A program made the translations under genes and the position numbers. A stretch of DNA of 24,404 bases from Sulfuricystis sp964478415 (GTDB lineage: Bacteria > Pseudomonadota > Gammaproteobacteria > Burkholderiales > Rhodocyclaceae): contig CAYZII010000030.1 in the NCBI GenBank assembly GCA_964478415.1, positions 1-24,404 of the forward strand. Reading direction: 5' to 3'. Below, in pieces: positions 23,181 through 24,404 of this stretch. Under the pieces are notes generated by a model, which saw only the letters and a list, made by a program, of their open reading frames with translations, was not told the DNA's origin and ran no database searches. The stretch's first letter is position 1, and each line of letters opens with the position of its first letter.

Positions 23181-24404
23181 AGACGTTGGTCCAAACGTTG
23201 AGTACCTGCGAGCCGCCCGGTGCATTGCCGGTCTGGATCTCCTTGACCACGCTCAAGCTGTGCATGTCGAGCTTGTGCAGATTGCCATCGCCGGCATTCG
23301 ACAGATAGCCGTAGCGGCTGTCCGGCGTGAAGGCGATGTGTCCCATGCGCCCCTTGCCCACCGCGAGGTCCTTGACCACCTTGAAGCCCTGGGTGTTGTC
23401 GATGATCGACACCCAGTTGTTGCCATAGTTGGTGACCACCGCATATCTGCCATCAGGCGTGTTGTAGGTATGCCCGATGCCAGTAGAAACCGTCTCGGTG
23501 CGCTTGACGAATTTCTTCGTCGCGGCATCGAAGACGGCGACTTCAGTGCCCTCCATCTTGCTGCCCGGGCCACGGTTGAGGATGAAGAAATACCTGCCAT
23601 CCTGGCTGAAATTGCCATGATGCCCTTCGATCACGCCCTGACCGATCAGCGGCATCTTGATCTGGGCGATCTGCTCGAAACTGCCGATCGAATACACCAG
23701 GGCGCCCGGATAGTTCTTGTCGCGGTCCTTGCCTTCGACGACGACCCAGACTTCCTTGCCGTCGGGACTCGGCACCGGATAGTGCGGCTTCGAGGGCATC
23801 TTGATCTTCTTCACCGACCAGTCACCAGTATCGATGATCACGAAATGGTCATCGACGCGATCGACGGTGAAGGCATAGCGCGAATCGTAACTCCATGCAT
23901 TGTGCATCGAGGTCGGGCCGGCAGCTTTGCCGGCGACATCGAGATCGACGTTCTTCACGACGCGGTCGGTCGCGGTATCGATGAAAGCCACCCGCAGCTT
24001 GCCGTTGTCGAGCCCCCAGTGATTGACCATCACCAGCTTGCCATTCGGGCTCACCAGCGGATGCTTCGGCCGGTTGCCGGTCTTGATCTTCGCGACCACC
24101 GCGCGCTTGTCGAGATCGATCACGGTAACGGTATCCTTGCCCTCGCCTTCGGCGCCGACATAGACTTTGCGGCCATCCGGTGTCGTGCTGCCCAGAGCTG
24201 CACTCTTTTCAGTATCGAGCGTGGCAACGACCGTATCGCTGGCCGGGTCGATCAGATAGGCCTTGCCATTGCCGCCGTGCAGATGGACGATCAGGTTTGG
24301 CCACTTGACATCGGCGCGCTTCGGCGCGGTGGCCGTCGAGGCGCACCCCCCGAGCATGAATGCAGCGGCCAGCGCGGTGACGATCAGCTTCTTGTTGATT
24401 TTCA
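23161..24404 (-). CDS. YncE-like beta-propeller lipoprotein (start codon straddles the window edge)
   Basis: 413 codons are visible plus two bases of the start codon. The last bases of the window read (x)TG AAA ATC AAC on the minus strand, so the first base of the start lies at 24405, just outside. The N-terminus is a lipoprotein signal ending in MLGGC (Cys21 if the start is ATG). The rest is a WD/YVTN-type seven-bladed propeller: repeating units such as AYLIDPASDTVVATLDTEKS, TVIDLDKRAVVAKIKTGNRP and VSIIDNTQGFKVVKDLAVGK, each near 40-50 residues, with TPDGR/SPDGK turns. It resembles the YncE and cytochrome-d1-like propeller group; no haem-binding CxxCH is present. Several His-containing loops (HLHGGN, EGHHGN, GIGHTYN) could be metal ligands, by inference. 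It starts a unit with the DUF3299-like gene. Confidence 0.88.
   Translation of the reverse strand, partial: KINKKLIVTALAAAFMLGGCASTATAPKRADVKWPNLIVHLHGGNGKAYLIDPASDTVVATLDTEKSAALGSTTPDGRKVYVGAEGEGKDTVTVIDLDKRAVVAKIKTGNRPKHPLVSPNGKLVMVNHWGLDNGKLRVAFIDTATDRVVKNVDLDVAGKAAGPTSMHNAWSYDSRYAFTVDRVDDHFVIIDTGDWSVKKIKMPSKPHYPVPSPDGKEVWVVVEGKDRDKNYPGALVYSIGSFEQIAQIKMPLIGQGVIEGHHGNFSQDGRYFFILNRGPGSKMEGTEVAVFDAATKKFVKRTETVSTGIGHTYNTPDGRYAVVTNYGNNWVSIIDNTQGFKVVKDLAVGKGRMGHIAFTPDSRYGYLSNAGDGNLHKLDMHSLSVVKEIQTGNAPGGSQVLNVWTNVFEELPR

Overview
The window is GC-rich, gene-dense chromosomal DNA from a betaproteobacterium. A Rhodocyclales-type relative (Azospira, Thauera or Sterolibacterium neighbourhood) is my best guess. 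This rests on the gene order ndk-rlmN-pilF/pilW-rodZ-ispG, which is typical of Betaproteobacteria, on the TRAP transporter, and on the style of the signalling proteins. I could not check it by database search. I see no mobile element, prophage, integrase or CRISPR array, and no stretch over 300 bases lacks a gene.

Layout. (1) 1-4309, minus strand: a housekeeping operon, ndk -> rlmN -> pilF-like -> rodZ-like -> ispG; ispG runs off the left edge. (2) 4411-7493, minus: a DctP-DctQ-DctM TRAP dicarboxylate-type transporter. It has a hairpin plus T-run between dctP and dctQ and a strong intrinsic terminator after dctM. (3) 7680-9122, plus: an MltD-like lipoprotein lytic transglycosylase. (4) 9144-14210, minus: a tightly packed set of five genes, tonB-like -> cysteine-cluster protein -> DppB-like permease -> unusually long DppC-like permease -> fused two-domain ATPase, with no solute-binding protein. 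(5) 14248-15336, plus: an exported ankyrin-repeat protein. (6) 15343-17620, minus: tRNA-Thr(TGT) followed 30 bases later by a membrane-anchored protein that joins a PAS-like and degenerate kinase-like region to a DEDDh 3'-5' exonuclease. (7) 17694-21637, plus: a soluble histidine kinase with a receiver-like domain lacking its aspartate, a NarL-type response regulator, and a diguanylate cyclase with a 420-residue helical front. (8) 21711-22541, plus: initiator tRNA-fMet and an NfsB-type nitroreductase. (9) 22554-24404, minus: a beta-propeller lipoprotein and a DUF3299-like exported protein.

How the parts may work together. Region 4 looks like one transport unit, because a TonB energy transducer is co-transcribed with a peptide-type inner-membrane ABC transporter. 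I infer uptake of a peptide or metallophore-like compound across both membranes. Region 7 looks like a phosphorelay with a c-di-GMP branch. Region 6 is the most unusual protein: a membrane signalling scaffold whose predicted kinase residues are gone and whose only intact catalytic module is a nuclease, encoded directly behind a tRNA gene. Most neighbouring genes within the operons overlap by ATGA, which suggests translational coupling.
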